Shown piece by piece: positions 6,600 through 12,446 of a DNA stretch of 12,446 nt. The notes under the pieces are model-generated. The model saw nothing but the letters and a program-made list of their open reading frames with translations, did not search any database and had not been told where the DNA came from. Made by a program: the position numbers and the translations under genes. Location: the NCBI GenBank assembly GCA_015523665.1, contig WAJX01000089.1:1-12446 (forward strand). The letters run 5' to 3'. This stretch comes from Ferroglobus sp. Lineage in GTDB: Archaea; Halobacteriota; Archaeoglobi; Archaeoglobales; Archaeoglobaceae. The number at the start of each line of letters is the position of its first letter. The stretch's first letter is position 1.

Positions 6600-7837
6600 T
6601 CTTCCACCTCCAATCCATAATTTTCCGCTATTTCTTTAAAAGCTTCAACAACCCTCCTAAGTTCTTCTTTAGTAAGTCCGTATATGTTTATCTTGAAGTT
6701 CTTTGTCATTCCTGGATGTATACCAAAGATACCTCTCTTTTTAAGCTCATGATACAAAAAAAATCCCTTTCTCTTATGCTTTTTAGCTATACTATGGAAA
6801 GCTGGTGATTCAAACTGCATGAGTGTATGATTTTTCGGTCTCTCTCCAAGGAGTTGTACCCCTTCAATCTTCTCCATCTCCCTAACAAACCATCTGGCTT
6901 TTTCAACTTCTTTTTCCCACTTTTTAACCCTCTCAACAACAGATGGAAATGATGCCATAAGAGTTATTATAGGTAATCCATAAACTGGTGAGCAACCAAA
7001 AAAAGCAAGTTCCTTTTTTGTAAATCCCCTTCCACTCCATTCTCCTCTTAACTTTGATTTTCTCAAAACTTCATCGGTGTAATCATAGTTTACAGCCAAA
7101 ATTCCTATAGGGGCTGTTGCTGCCCAGCTTTTATGTCCACTTCCTACAATGAAGTCTACATCAAGCTTCTTTCCATCTATTTCCATCAATCCAGAGCTGT
7201 ATGCTGTATTTAGAATTAGAGGGATATTATATTCTTTACAAACTTTCCCTATCTCTTTCGCATTTGCAACATTTCCATATCGGTAATCAACATGAGTTAG
7301 TAGAGCTATATCAGGATACTTGCCAGTCTCCTCTTTAACTCTCTCAAAAGTTTTAATGTAACTTTCAGCATCTATCCTGAAATCTGGATAACCAGAGTTT
7401 GGTACTTCATAAACCCTCATATCGTTGAGTTCAGCAGCCATATATGATGTATAATGTGCTAAAGAGTCAACAACAATTGTCTTTTCATGAAAAGCTGAAA
7501 GTATAACAAATTTTGCATGTCTAGCTCCAGCAGTAAACCTAACCTCATCCATATTCAGAAACTCTGCAACATCCTTTTTAAACTCAATTATTGGGGGATT
7601 CTTTATCAAATCAACTCTCCCTTCAAAACATAAATCGCAAACTGAATAACCATCACTCCACTCGTTTATAACTTTCTTAGCCTCTTTTGTCAATATCCCC
7701 CCTCGTTGAATGGGATGAACATTAATCATCCCAGAAGACGGTCTTTTTAGGTTTTCAGGCTTGTATCTGCTCAGATTCATCCCCAAATTTAACATAGTTA
7801 AGCTATTTAAATGTTGCTCATCTATTGACGATTCCAC
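6596..7837 (-). CDS. pscS: O-phospho-L-seryl-tRNA:Cys-tRNA synthase (SepCysS)
   Basis: A PLP enzyme that turns Sep-tRNA(Cys) into Cys-tRNA(Cys) using a sulfur donor, the second step of the indirect archaeal route to cysteine. Seen here: INVHPIQRGGILT (38-50), GYSVCDLC with Cys67 and Cys70, the PLP lysine Lys236 in GSGHKSWAATAPIG, and Cys282 in FFGCSPVYG. These are the three catalytic cysteines and the lysine known for the family. The partner SepRS, which charges tRNA with phosphoserine, is not in this unit and must come from elsewhere. The GTG start at 7837 has no Shine-Dalgarno sequence and would give about 37 residues before the first motif; ATG at 7795 (Met15) or 7780 (Met20) are fair alternatives. 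It is the first gene of the leftward operon, divergent from the sulfite reductase. Confidence 0.93.
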   Translation of the reverse strand: MESSIDEQHLNSLTMLNLGMNLSRYKPENLKRPSSGMINVHPIQRGGILTKEAKKVINEWSDGYSVCDLCFEGRVDLIKNPPIIEFKKDVAEFLNMDEVRFTAGARHAKFVILSAFHEKTIVVDSLAHYTSYMAAELNDMRVYEVPNSGYPDFRIDAESYIKTFERVKEETGKYPDIALLTHVDYRYGNVANAKEIGKVCKEYNIPLILNTAYSSGLMEIDGKKLDVDFIVGSGHKSWAATAPIGILAVNYDYTDEVLRKSKLRGEWSGRGFTKKELAFFGCSPVYGLPIITLMASFPSVVERVKKWEKEVEKARWFVREMEKIEGVQLLGERPKNHTLMQFESPAFHSIAKKHKRKGFFLYHELKKRGIFGIHPGMTKNFKINIYGLTKEELRRVVEAFKEIAENYGLEVED

Positions 7838-7865
7838 GATAATTTCAATATTTACTTTTTATTTA

Positions 7866-7873
7866 GATATATT
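7866..7873 (-). promoter_or_regulatory. Candidate TATA element for the SepCysS operon
   Basis: The minus strand reads AATATATC, centred about 32 bases before the GTG start. With archaeal spacing, transcription would begin only a few bases before the GTG, giving a nearly leaderless message. That would fit the absence of a Shine-Dalgarno sequence. Several other AT-only stretches nearby could serve equally well. Confidence 0.35.
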
Positions 7874-8024
7874 ATTATATTATATAATTAATATAATTAT
7901 TTAATTCAAAACTTATTATTTTTAATTTAGATAATATATCAACCTAAATAAAAAATTTAAAATGTTATAGCAACAACCATAACTATTAAGTATTTAAAAT
8001 TTTTCATATCTTATAAAATTAATT

Positions 8025-8041
8025 ACTTAACACCGTTAAGT
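8025..8041. promoter_or_regulatory. Candidate operator: 17-bp palindrome abutting the sulfite reductase TATA box
   Basis: ACTTAAC (8025-8031) and GTTAAGT (8035-8041) are perfect reverse complements around ACC. The right arm runs into the TATA-like TTTATATG that begins at 8041, covering the BRE position. A dimeric regulator bound here could block or help TBP/TFB. The three-base G/C-containing centre makes it stand out from the surrounding AT-only DNA. Confidence 0.55.
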
Positions 8042-8048
8042 TTATATG
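8041..8048 (+). promoter_or_regulatory. TATA box of the rightward sulfate-assimilation operon
   Basis: TTTATATG, preceded by GTTAAG as a purine-containing BRE-like element. Archaeal spacing puts the transcript start near 8070, only about 17 bases before ATG 8087 and beyond the TTG at 8063. The first gene would thus have a short leader holding just the ribosome-binding site. Confidence 0.6.
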
Positions 8049-8076
8049 CATTATTTGAAATTTTGTTCATATATTT

Positions 8077-8083
8077 GGTGATC
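8077..8083 (+). promoter_or_regulatory. Ribosome-binding site that fixes the sulfite reductase start
   Basis: GGTGATC matches the archaeal anti-Shine-Dalgarno end of 16S rRNA (complement of GATCACC) and stands 3 bases before ATG 8087. It favours that start over the in-frame TTG at 8063, which has no such site and probably lies upstream of the transcript start. Confidence 0.75.
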
Positions 8084-8086
8084 GTT

Positions 8087-9493
8087 ATGGAAGTTTCAAT
8101 TTCCCTTGAAAATATCGGAAAGTTTATTGGAAAGTACTCTCTTGGGAGAGATGGAGGAAGAGGCTCACTACATTTTCTAAGGATAAAGATACCAGCTGGT
8201 ATAATAAACTCCAAAGATCTTGAAGAAATTGCAGAACTCTCTAAAGAATATGGGAGAGGTTACGCTGAAATAACCGATAGACAAGATATACAGCTACATT
8301 GGATAGATAGTGAAAAAGCTATTGAGATATTTGAAAAACTTTACAAGCTTGGCTATACAACAGATCTATGTGGGCAAGGATTTACAACTGCTGGATATGG
8401 AGATGTGAGGAATATTATCACTTGCCCTCTAAGCGGGAAAATTAGCAAGGATGTTGCAAAAATTTCAATAAAGCTCACAAAATATTTTTCTGGAAATCCA
8501 GAGTTTATAGACTTACCAAGAAAATTTAAGATTGCTTTTACAGCTTGTGGTTATGATTGTGTCAGAGCGTATATAAATGATCTTGGAATGATAGGTGTTG
8601 ATGATGGATTCACAGCTCTGGTTGGGGGATCTATAGGATCCAGCTATCCCGGAGCGACTATTGCAAAACACCTCCCCGTATTCATCCCGGAAAAAGACGT
8701 TTTTGAGTTTGTTAAGGCTGTTGTTGAGATTCATAGAGATTATTCAAGTAGAGAGAGTAAGAACAAAGCCAGATTTAAAAATCTGGTAAACTCCTGGGGT
8801 ATAGAGAAGCTTTTAAAAGAGATAGAGAAGAGAGTTGGTAAACTTGAAAGATTTGAAAAGTTAGATTTGAAGCCAAAAGCACATATCGGTGTTGGAGAGC
8901 AAAATGATGGAAAGTATTACTTCACATTACCAATTGTCGGAGGTGTTTTGAATGATGAGAAATTAAGGATTATAGCGTCTATCGCAAAGGATTATGGAAG
9001 TGGAGAAGTAAGACTCACCCCAGAACAGAATGTGATATTCGTTGATGTTGATGATGTAGATAGTATAAGAAAAGAACTGGAAAAGCATTTTACGATTTAT
9101 GATAAAGAATCATACTATCTCTCCATCGCATGTCCTTCAGATTTTTGTGGTAAAACAAAGGATGTCCATTCAAAGGATCTTTTAAAGAAACTCCTTACAG
9201 TTGATGGAGATTTAAAAATAGGTATATCTGGATGTAGAAATGCTTGTGGTTGTCATAACGTATTTGATGTAGGTTTTGTTGGGAAATTGGTAAAGAGAGG
9301 AAAGGAGATTGTTCAAGTTTATGATATGTTTATCGGAGGAAATTCAAAACTTGCAATGAAATATAAGGAGAATCTCTCTCCTGATAAGGCTGTTGAAGAA
9401 TTTAAAAAGCTTGTTAATAATTATAGAAACTTTAAAGCCTCTGGAAAAAGTTTTGAAGAGTTTGTGAGGTGGTATTGTGGAGTTGAAACTTAA
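8087..9493 (+). CDS. Siroheme/[4Fe-4S] sulfite (or nitrite) reductase, ferredoxin-type, probably assimilatory sulfite reductase
   Basis: A 468-residue enzyme expected to reduce sulfite to sulfide with six electrons, probably from ferredoxin. It has the duplicated architecture of the family: a ferredoxin-like half-domain about 20-85 with TDRQDIQLHWI (63-73), a siroheme domain about 108-215 (NIITCPLSGK), a second half-domain about 260-335 (RLTPEQNVIFV), and a second siroheme domain about 345-440. The cluster and siroheme cysteines are Cys349 and Cys354 (CPSDFC) and Cys383 and Cys387 (GCRNACG). The first pair is spaced by four residues where five is usual. No F420-oxidising N-terminus is fused, unlike Fsr of methanogens. 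Nitrite cannot be excluded from the protein alone, but the neighbours (AprAB-like, sat, cysC, tusA) point to sulfite. It is first in its operon; tusA starts inside its 3' end. Confidence 0.88.
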   Translation: MEVSISLENIGKFIGKYSLGRDGGRGSLHFLRIKIPAGIINSKDLEEIAELSKEYGRGYAEITDRQDIQLHWIDSEKAIEIFEKLYKLGYTTDLCGQGFTTAGYGDVRNIITCPLSGKISKDVAKISIKLTKYFSGNPEFIDLPRKFKIAFTACGYDCVRAYINDLGMIGVDDGFTALVGGSIGSSYPGATIAKHLPVFIPEKDVFEFVKAVVEIHRDYSSRESKNKARFKNLVNSWGIEKLLKEIEKRVGKLERFEKLDLKPKAHIGVGEQNDGKYYFTLPIVGGVLNDEKLRIIASIAKDYGSGEVRLTPEQNVIFVDVDDVDSIRKELEKHFTIYDKESYYLSIACPSDFCGKTKDVHSKDLLKKLLTVDGDLKIGISGCRNACGCHNVFDVGFVGKLVKRGKEIVQVYDMFIGGNSKLAMKYKENLSPDKAVEEFKKLVNNYRNFKASGKSFEEFVRWYCGVET

Positions 9494-9716
9494 AGTGATA
9501 GGAGAGAATAGATATGAACTTGATGTAAGGGGAAATACTTGTCCATATCCACAACTTTTTGTAGAGTTAGCCTTAAAAAGAGTGGATGGAACCCTTGAAG
9601 TTTTAACAGACAATCCACCTTCAGCGAGAGACATTCCACTAATTCTTGAGAGAAGAGGGTTTAAGGTTGAGTCGAAGAAAGAGGATTCTCACTGGAGGAT
9701 AAAGATATGGAAGTGA
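9477..9716 (+). CDS. tusA: TusA-family sulfur carrier protein
   Basis: A 79-residue protein with the family motif CPYP (Cys22-Pro25) after LDVRGNT, and the typical small two-layer alpha/beta length. The cysteine carries a persulfide that is passed between sulfur enzymes. The start is GTG 9477, set by GAGGTGG at 9466-9472, and lies 17 bases inside the sulfite reductase end; GTG 9495 is an alternative. The stop overlaps the start of the AprA-like gene by 10 bases. Placed between sulfite reductase and the APS-reductase-like subunits, it may carry sulfur towards ThiI or SepCysS, or bind a pathway intermediate. The partner is inference. Confidence 0.9.
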   Translation: MELKLKVIGENRYELDVRGNTCPYPQLFVELALKRVDGTLEVLTDNPPSARDIPLILERRGFKVESKKEDSHWRIKIWK

Positions 9717-11257
9717 TCAACACAGATCTCGCTATAATAGGTGGAGGTACTGCTGGATGTATTTCGGCATATGAAGCAAAAAAGCTTGGTTTAAGTTCGG
9801 TTATAATTGATAAAGCTAAGATAAAAAGGAGTGGATGTTTAGCAATGGGTGTTAATGCGATCTATTCGTATCTTAACAATGGAGAAAGTATAGATAGTTA
9901 TGTGGAATGGCTTAGATTTCAAGGGATGGGATTGTTAAAAGAAAACTTAGCTAGAACCATGATACCTCTAAGTAGATATGCCGTTAAGATATTAGAAGAT
10001 TATGGATTACCAACAACTAAAGAGAAAGTCGGAAAATTTGGATTGAGAATTTTTGGAGAACATATAAAGCCTATACTCGCTGATATAGCATACGAAAGTG
10101 CTGATGTTTTTGAAAAATGCTATGCTATTGATCTAGCAATTGACAATGGAGTTAAAGGTGTTTACGTTTATGATCTAAAAAATGATGAGATTTTTTTCGT
10201 TAAATCTAAAGCGACTTTAATAGCGAGTGGTGGGGCGAATCTTTACAAGCCTTACAGCATACCTTGGTATCCTCCAAGCAATTCTGGAAGTGGTTATGCT
10301 TTAGCAATAAGAGCTGGTGCTGAAATAACGAGTTTTGAAATAAGGTTTATCCCAATAAGGATTAAGGATGTTAACAGCCCAATCGGGATTACTGCAGTTG
10401 GTTTTAATGCGAGAGTAAAGAACGTTTTTGGAGAGGAATTTATGAAAAAATGGTCTGAATATTGTGGAGAGAGGGCACCTATATCTATAAGAGTTTATGC
10501 AGCTTTAAAAGAAATAATAGAGGGAAGATTTCCAATATATATTGATGCTAGAGGATTAAATAAAGATCAGATTTCAGAGCTTATAAAACTGTATCTGAAT
10601 GGTTGGCCAATGTTTCTGCTATTCCTAAAAGCCAGAGAAATTGATCTATCTAATGACATGCTCGAAATTCAGCCTTGTGAGCCTTATATAACTGGATCAC
10701 ACACGATTGCTGGAATATGGGTAGATGAGAATAGGATGACCAGTATAAAATATCTCCTATCAGCTGGAGATTCTGCTGGAGGTTTACCATTAAAACATGT
10801 TGGAGGAGCTTTAGCAGAGGGGATAATTGCAGCTAGAACCGCTTCAAAAATAAATGCGATTAACGATTATGAGGTAAAAGAAATGGAAATAAACAATTCT
10901 GGCGATTACGATGTTGGAGAAGCTGAAGAGAGAATGTATTTTGTTTTAGACAACTATGCTGGTGGTATGAGTAGGATGTATCTTTATAACGAGTCTTCAA
11001 CCCTTTATGCTTTAAAAGAAATTGAAAAATTACTCTCCCTAAAATTTTCTGGAAAACCTCTAAGAACTTTCGAATTAAGAGATAGACTTGAAGTAGCTAG
11101 AGTTATGCTTTATCACATGATTGAAAGGAGAGAGACGAGAATGCCACCATTTCAAATGAGGAGCGATTATCCCGAGATTAGTAATTCAAATTACATGCTC
11201 GTCTCAAAGCTTTCAAAATCCTCAAAAGTTGTGAGATTTAGGAGGGAGACGGTTTGA
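9707..11257 (+). CDS. aprA: AprA-like flavoprotein subunit of APS/PAPS reductase (assimilatory type)
   Basis: A 516-residue FAD protein of the AprA/fumarate reductase fold. The N-terminal dinucleotide motif is IIGGGTAG (10-17), followed by SGCLAMGVNAI (42-52), the GEHIKPI segment (117-123), SGGANLY (174-180), the substrate-region motif EPYITGSHTIAGIWVDE (325-341), the FAD motif SAGDSAGG (352-359), and an arginine-rich helical C-terminus. It is expected to release sulfite from adenylyl sulfate or its 3'-phospho form, with electrons from the AprB-like subunit. It is clearly shorter than dissimilatory AprA (about 640 residues), as is the PAPS reductase of Methanothermococcus thermolithotrophicus. 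The adjacent APS kinase suggests PAPS as substrate, but APS remains possible. ATG 9707 is backed by GGAGGAT at 9694-9700. The end overlaps the next gene by 4 bases (TTGA). Confidence 0.87.
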   Translation: MEVINTDLAIIGGGTAGCISAYEAKKLGLSSVIIDKAKIKRSGCLAMGVNAIYSYLNNGESIDSYVEWLRFQGMGLLKENLARTMIPLSRYAVKILEDYGLPTTKEKVGKFGLRIFGEHIKPILADIAYESADVFEKCYAIDLAIDNGVKGVYVYDLKNDEIFFVKSKATLIASGGANLYKPYSIPWYPPSNSGSGYALAIRAGAEITSFEIRFIPIRIKDVNSPIGITAVGFNARVKNVFGEEFMKKWSEYCGERAPISIRVYAALKEIIEGRFPIYIDARGLNKDQISELIKLYLNGWPMFLLFLKAREIDLSNDMLEIQPCEPYITGSHTIAGIWVDENRMTSIKYLLSAGDSAGGLPLKHVGGALAEGIIAARTASKINAINDYEVKEMEINNSGDYDVGEAEERMYFVLDNYAGGMSRMYLYNESSTLYALKEIEKLLSLKFSGKPLRTFELRDRLEVARVMLYHMIERRETRMPPFQMRSDYPEISNSNYMLVSKLSKSSKVVRFRRETV

Positions 11258-11547
11258 TAGTAATCAACAGGGATATCTGCATATCTTGTAGGAAATGTGA
11301 AGAGATATGCCCTTGTAATGTTATACGCTTTGATGAATATCCTATCATAGAAATGGGTGAGAAATGTTGGTATTGTATGGCTTGTGTTAAAGAATGTCCA
11401 ACTCAAGCCATTAGGATAAGGTTACCACCACATATAGCTGATCAAAGATACGAAATGGTTGCTTTTAAAAAAGAGAGAAAGATGGTGTTTAGAGTTTTGA
11501 AGAGAGGAGAAGTTGAATGTGAGTATGAAGTAGAGGTGAGAAAATGA
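11254..11547 (+). CDS. aprB: AprB-like two-[4Fe-4S] ferredoxin subunit of APS/PAPS reductase
   Basis: A 97-residue iron-sulfur protein with two cluster motifs: Cys9, Cys12, Cys15, Cys19-Pro and Cys38, Cys41, Cys44, Cys48-Pro. After them come about 45 residues with a short beta-rich tail in place of the long tail by which dissimilatory AprB wraps around AprA. It should pass electrons to the flavin of the AprA-like subunit. The start is TTG 11254 overlapping the preceding TGA (TTGA), with GGAGG at 11241-11245; no later start would keep the first cluster. The gene overlaps sat by 4 bases (ATGA). A generic ferredoxin is the alternative, but the position next to the AprA-like gene and the length favour the subunit. 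Confidence 0.85.
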   Translation: MIVINRDICISCRKCEEICPCNVIRFDEYPIIEMGEKCWYCMACVKECPTQAIRIRLPPHIADQRYEMVAFKKERKMVFRVLKRGEVECEYEVEVRK

Positions 11548-12446
11548 TTAAACCGCATGGTGGGAAACTTGTTAAAAGAATAGCCAATGAAAGATTGAAG
11601 AATGAAGCAAAAGAGATGGAAAAAATCGAAATATCCAAAGACTCTGCTTTTGATGCAGAAAACATAGGATATGGTGTCTATAGCCCACTCGAAGGTTTTA
11701 TGTGTTGTGATGATTTTGAAAATGTTTTAAATTGTTATCTATCAAATGGACTTACATGGACAATTCCAATAGTTCTCGACGGTTATGCTAAAGAGGGGGA
11801 AAGTTACGCTTTAAGATGTGGTAAGAAAATAGTTGCTGTTATAGATGTCGAAGATGTTTATAGATTTGATAAAAAGGAGTGTGCCGTAAAAGTTTTTGGA
11901 ACTGACGATTTAAATCATCCTGGAGTGAGGAAAGTTTTCCATATGAAAGATCATTTGATAGGAGGTAAGATATGGTTTATTGAAAGCGTGGATAATAGAT
12001 TTAAGGAATACGATTTCAAACCGGAACAAACCAGAGAGATATTCAAAAAGTTCAAGTGGGATCATGTTATAGGCTTTCAAACAAGGAATGCTCCTCATTT
12101 AGGACACGAATATGTGCAAAAAACTGCTATAACTGTTGTTGAAGCTTATGAGAGGGGAAGAGCTGGACTCTTCATAAATCCCGTTATTGGAAAAAAGAAG
12201 AAGGGTGATTTTAGAGATGAGGTTATAATAAAATCCTATGAGGAGCTAATCTCCAGATATTACAGAAAAGATAGAGTTTTCTTAGGAATACTGAAAACTG
12301 AAATGAGATATGCTGGGCCAAGAGAGGCTGTATTCCATGCAATAATCAGGAAAAACTTCGGTTGCACACATTTTATAGTCGGAAGGGATCATGCTGGTGT
12401 TGGAAATTATTACAAACCCTATGAAGCTCAGGAGATATTTAACGAA
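11544..12446 (+). CDS. sat: Sulfate adenylyltransferase (ATP sulfurylase), N-terminal part, continued at 1-363
   Basis: This is the first 301 codons of sat, still open at the window end and continuing in frame into 1-363 across the closure, for 377 residues in all. It makes APS from sulfate and ATP. Visible are the PUA-like N-terminal domain (about 1-160, with YSPLEGFM at 46-53), the ATP-binding QTRNAPHLGHE (179-189) holding the two histidines of the HxxH type, the archaeal-type block INPVIGKKKKGDFRDEV (211-227) and GRDHAG (280-285). The stand-alone length and the zinc pattern in the C-terminal part fit archaeal ATP sulfurylases. ATG 11544 overlaps the stop of the AprB-like gene (ATGA) and has GAGGTGA at 11533-11539. 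It is the fifth gene of the rightward operon. Confidence 0.95.
   Translation, partial: MIKPHGGKLVKRIANERLKNEAKEMEKIEISKDSAFDAENIGYGVYSPLEGFMCCDDFENVLNCYLSNGLTWTIPIVLDGYAKEGESYALRCGKKIVAVIDVEDVYRFDKKECAVKVFGTDDLNHPGVRKVFHMKDHLIGGKIWFIESVDNRFKEYDFKPEQTREIFKKFKWDHVIGFQTRNAPHLGHEYVQKTAITVVEAYERGRAGLFINPVIGKKKKGDFRDEVIIKSYEELISRYYRKDRVFLGILKTEMRYAGPREAVFHAIIRKNFGCTHFIVGRDHAGVGNYYKPYEAQEIFNE
12315..12446. repeat. Right copy of the 132-bp terminal direct repeat
   Basis: This is the same sequence as 1-132, read in the same sat frame. Merging the two copies yields a unit of 12,314 bp in which sat is complete and flows into the downstream gene by a TGATG overlap at 361-365. Confidence 0.95.

Larger units (their letters stand above)
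7838..8086. promoter_or_regulatory. Divergent control region between the SepCysS and sulfite reductase operons
   Basis: This 249-bp region, the longest gene-free stretch in the unit, is very A/T-rich. It holds outward-facing promoter elements for both operons, a 17-bp palindrome touching the rightward TATA box, and an AT-only inverted repeat at 7874-7897 (ATTATAT/ATATAAT). It is the natural place for joint control of sulfide production and sulfide use. If the unit replicates by itself, it is also one of the few places an origin could lie. No tRNA or structured RNA is recognisable. Confidence 0.6.

Noticed and set aside
7838..7990. Shared motifs between the AT-rich gaps as an iteron origin
   Set aside because: The shared words are runs of A and T that any AT-rich gap would contain; no spaced, ordered iteron set could be found by eye.
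8063..8086. TTG start adding eight residues to the sulfite reductase
   Set aside because: It has no ribosome-binding site and probably lies upstream of the transcript start set by the TATA box at 8041-8048, while ATG 8087 has GGTGATC at ideal spacing.
8087..9493. Assimilatory nitrite reductase
   Set aside because: The sequence family alone allows it, but no nitrate or molybdopterin gene is present and every neighbour handles sulfur.
9707..11257. Fumarate reductase or succinate dehydrogenase flavoprotein
   Set aside because: The fold is shared, but the GSHTIAGIWVDE region and the adjacent two-cluster AprB-like gene and sat favour the APS/PAPS reductase branch.
9707..11547. Dissimilatory sulfate reduction (energy metabolism)
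   Set aside because: The alpha subunit is too short for dissimilatory AprA. There is no DsrAB, DsrC or QmoABC, and cysC, SepCysS and ThiI point to assimilation.

Overview
The window is an AT-rich archaeal sequence whose two ends are the same 132 bases (1-132 = 12315-12446, identical by eye). Joining them gives a closed unit of 12,314 bp. The join restores an intact 377-codon sat gene that otherwise lies in two pieces at the window ends, so the closure looks biologically meaningful: a small circle, a head-to-tail array, or an equivalent assembly structure. The source looks like a thermophilic euryarchaeon of the methanogen/Archaeoglobus/ANME kind. The reasons are Sep-tRNA:Cys-tRNA synthase (an archaeal enzyme of that group), archaeal TATA/BRE and GGTGATC-type ribosome-binding sites, heavy AGA/AGG and ATA codon use, and an archaeal-type ThiI without a rhodanese domain. 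I cannot name the genus.

Layout on the circle. A 249-bp divergent control region (7838-8086) starts two transcription units. Rightward, in a tightly packed row of eight genes running through the closure: siroheme sulfite reductase (8087-9493), tusA (9477-9716), an AprA-like (P)APS reductase alpha subunit (9707-11257), its AprB-like two-cluster ferredoxin subunit (11254-11547), sat (11544-12446 continued at 1-363), an alkaline-phosphatase-superfamily hydrolase (363-1775), APS kinase cysC (1769-2299) and a TauE/SafE membrane transporter (2369-3109). Leftward: SepCysS (7837-6596), a DUF169 protein (6599-5607) and ThiI (5610-4462), joined by 4-base overlaps. These are followed, after a 202-bp gap with its own promoter, by an AmmeMemoRadiSam-type radical SAM gene (4259-3258). 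The two units converge on an AT-rich 148-bp region (3110-3257) with hairpins and T tracts.

How the genes work together (inference from families plus context). TauE/SafE may move sulfate or sulfite; Sat makes APS; CysC makes PAPS; the AprAB-like pair reduces APS or PAPS to sulfite; the siroheme enzyme reduces sulfite to sulfide. TusA, ThiI and SepCysS pass the sulfur on to tRNA thiolation and Cys-tRNA. The phosphatase-superfamily protein, placed between sat and cysC, is a candidate for clearing PAP. The set is close in logic to the assimilatory pathway described in Methanothermococcus thermolithotrophicus (APS kinase plus an APS-reductase-like PAPS reductase), but with a free-standing sulfite reductase instead of the F420-dependent Fsr. 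No DsrAB, QmoABC, replication protein, integrase, transposase, RNA gene or CRISPR array is visible. No gene-free stretch exceeds 249 bp.
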